From: an uncultured Clostridium sp.
GTDB taxonomy: Bacteria > Bacillota > Clostridia > TANB77 > CAG-508
Length of the DNA stretch: 17,449 bases
Assembly: GCA_947057875.1 (NCBI GenBank)
Contig: CAMSEX010000010.1
Coordinates: 1 to 17,449 of the forward strand
Direction: 5' to 3'
In this document: piece by piece, positions 15,961 to 17,449 of the stretch
Layout: each line of letters opens with the position of its first letter
How positions within the stretch are numbered: the stretch's first letter is position 1
The notes under the pieces: generated by a model
Databases searched by the model: none
Seen by the model: only the letters and a program-made list of their open reading frames with translations
Told to the model about the DNA's origin: nothing
Position numbers and translations under genes: made by a program

Positions 15961-17449
15961 TTTTTCTTCTTTCTTTTTGAATATTCGTTTCATTCATTTT
16001 GAAATTTTGCACATCTGCCTCAAATGTGCCATTGCCTAAAACTTGAAAACCAAGTTTAGAATAAATTTTTTCTACCATTGCATTTTTTGGAGACTGAATA
16101 TATTCTCCAATCACTTTTGAAAAACCTTTTTCTTTGGCAGTTTCCATAATTTGATTTACAATAAACTCTTCCATTCCTCTTTTCAAAACACGACAACTCA
16201 TCAGCCAGTTCGTAATAAATAATGTATCTTCGCTTTGCTTTTCCATAATCACAAGACTAATCAAACCATAATCTCCAAATTTATCTTTTAATGAAAAACT
16301 AAGCGTCACATAATTTTCATCTTGTGCCACTTGTTCCACCTCTGCTTCTGTGTAACGAACCGTACGCAAATTAAATTGGTTCGAGCGCTGTGACAATTGC
16401 GAAATTCTCGGAAAATCAAACTCTTCAAATGGATGAACTGTAGCTCTCATTTCCAAACTCTTTAGATAATCATTAAAATTTTCAAAATTACTTTGAAGTG
16501 TTGTTCTACCAACTTCTGCCTGATATTGTTTTGTTCGATCTTTGTCATTTTCCGAATAGGAAGCAGTTTCAAACAAATTCAAAGATTTCAAATAACTCAA
16601 ATAAAGCGCTGGATCTTCTGGCAATTTGGGAACTGTAATGTCTGGTATCATAGCTTTGACAGAATTTCGCTCAAATGGATTATCGTCAATAAAAACAATG
16701 CTATCCATACCAATATTAAGCGTTTTTTGAATATTCAAAATATTACTTGCCTTGTCTTCCCAATTCGCCACAAACATTGAAATATCATCCAATTTTAAAA
16801 TCATTTCAGGATGTTTTTCAAATGGTTCTTTGGCAATGTTCTCATTATTTTTACTACAAACTGCCAAAATAATACCTCGATTTTTCAATTCTTTCAGCCA
16901 CATTTGAAACTCAGAAAACGCATGTCCTAAGCCCAATTCTCCAATTTGAATTGACTTTAAGCCATCATCTCCAATCACACCACCCCAAAGCGTATTATCC
17001 AAATCTAAAATCGCGCATTTTTTGAACTTTCCACCCAGCGATTTTATCACATCTAAAATCTGTTTTGCTACTTCTGGCAAAATCGCTGTGGAAAGTGGCA
17101 TTTTAGCAATATAATATAATTTATCGTCATGTATACATTGTCTACCATAGCAATTTTGAAGATTACTCAAATCAATTAAAAACGCATTTTTCGTCTGTCC
17201 ACTAAGTTCCATTAATTTAAAATTTAACTTTCGCAATTGATAAATAAAAGAACTTTGAAGCTTATTTCCATAATTTCCAAAAATACAATCATCGTTTTCT
17301 ACAAAATTAAACTGCAAAATATTGGTTTTAATTTTGTTGTTCAAAACAGCCCAATTTTGAGCAATTTTTTCGATTGTCAAATCCGCAAAATTACTTCTAT
17401 TTTCTAAAGCCGTTTCACAAAATTTTTCATATAATTTTTCAGTAGACAT
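15947..17449 (-). CDS. FkbH-like HAD-IIIC protein, possibly 5'-partial
   Basis: FkbH-type enzymes load a three-carbon unit (glyceryl from 1,3-bisphosphoglycerate in characterised polyketide systems) onto an ACP. The HAD core is clear: DLDNTLWGGVIGDDG (D149, D151), CSKNN (S199, K200) and FIDDNPFER (D255, D256). Residues about 40-118 resemble the usual N-terminal region (NILQFNF, FIYQLRKLNF, HDDKLYYIAKMPLS). The C-terminal 150 residues form a GNAT-like domain. The ATG coincides with the last three bases of the window, and homologues are often longer at the N-terminus, so the real start may lie outside. It overlaps the acetyltransferase gene, placing the activation step at the head of the acyl-transfer cluster. 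Confidence 0.85.
   Translation of the reverse strand: MSTEKLYEKFCETALENRSNFADLTIEKIAQNWAVLNNKIKTNILQFNFVENDDCIFGNYGNKLQSSFIYQLRKLNFKLMELSGQTKNAFLIDLSNLQNCYGRQCIHDDKLYYIAKMPLSTAILPEVAKQILDVIKSLGGKFKKCAILDLDNTLWGGVIGDDGLKSIQIGELGLGHAFSEFQMWLKELKNRGIILAVCSKNNENIAKEPFEKHPEMILKLDDISMFVANWEDKASNILNIQKTLNIGMDSIVFIDDNPFERNSVKAMIPDITVPKLPEDPALYLSYLKSLNLFETASYSENDKDRTKQYQAEVGRTTLQSNFENFNDYLKSLEMRATVHPFEEFDFPRISQLSQRSNQFNLRTVRYTEAEVEQVAQDENYVTLSFSLKDKFGDYGLISLVIMEKQSEDTLFITNWLMSCRVLKRGMEEFIVNQIMETAKEKGFSKVIGEYIQSPKNAMVEKIYSKLGFQVLGNGTFEADVQNFKMNETNIQKERRKNGGK

Noticed and set aside
1..17449. Plus-strand open frames of 60-98 codons throughout the window
   Set aside because: They are antisense shadows of well-supported minus-strand genes, with no recognisable motifs or consistent ribosome binding sites.
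1..17449. tRNA or rRNA genes, CRISPR arrays, insertion sequences, riboswitches
   Set aside because: None seen. All gaps between genes are under 80 bases, leaving no room for such elements.

Overview
The window comes from an AT-rich, low-GC Gram-positive bacterium, most likely an uncultured Clostridia-type Firmicute. The evidence is a PASTA-domain Ser/Thr kinase next to a PP2C phosphatase, RlmN and ribulose-phosphate epimerase, strong AGGAGG-type ribosome binding sites, TTG starts and an A/T-ending codon bias. All genes lie on the minus strand, so transcription runs from base 17449 towards base 1. The first 45 bases are not genomic: they are an Illumina P5/TruSeq adapter with an i5 index, so the left edge is a contig end and the nth gene there is cut.

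Right half (about 17449-9605): a cell-surface modification cluster. In transcription order it holds an FkbH-like HAD-IIIC protein (5' end possibly outside the window), a GNAT acetyltransferase, an acyl carrier protein, an MBOAT (AlgI/DltB-like) membrane O-acyltransferase, a membrane-anchored protein with two SGNH hydrolase domains, and a membrane-anchored GH78 alpha-L-rhamnosidase-like enzyme. The first four genes overlap or nearly overlap. The likely theme is activation of a small acyl group on the ACP, its transfer to an exported glycan, and extracellular trimming.

Left half (9601-46): a promoter with an extended -10 (TTGAAA, 17 bp, TATAAT) precedes a housekeeping run: a U32-family (TrhP/PrtC-like) protein, a GT-C-like multi-pass membrane protein, rlmN, PP2C phosphatase, PASTA kinase, rpe, a beta-repeat membrane protein and nth. 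The usual rsgA between the kinase gene and rpe is absent.

The most striking signal concerns decoding. In about 5,600 codons I find only three in-frame CGG codons, and each sits exactly where a conserved protein needs a +1 shift of reading frame. Two are in the U32 gene (9507-9509 and 8975-8977) and one is in the MBOAT gene (13818-13820). In all three, dropping the C of CGG and reading the following GGN as glycine restores the conserved family sequence to full length. CGG is never used as an ordinary arginine codon here, although the trinucleotide occurs about 37 times out of frame and CGT, CGC, CGA, AGA and AGG are all used. This suggests that CGG has lost its arginine tRNA and acts as a +1 frameshift signal (or as a CGGN quadruplet read as one residue, probably glycine). 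Independent sequencing errors or pseudogene decay do not readily explain the perfect match between CGG and the shift sites.
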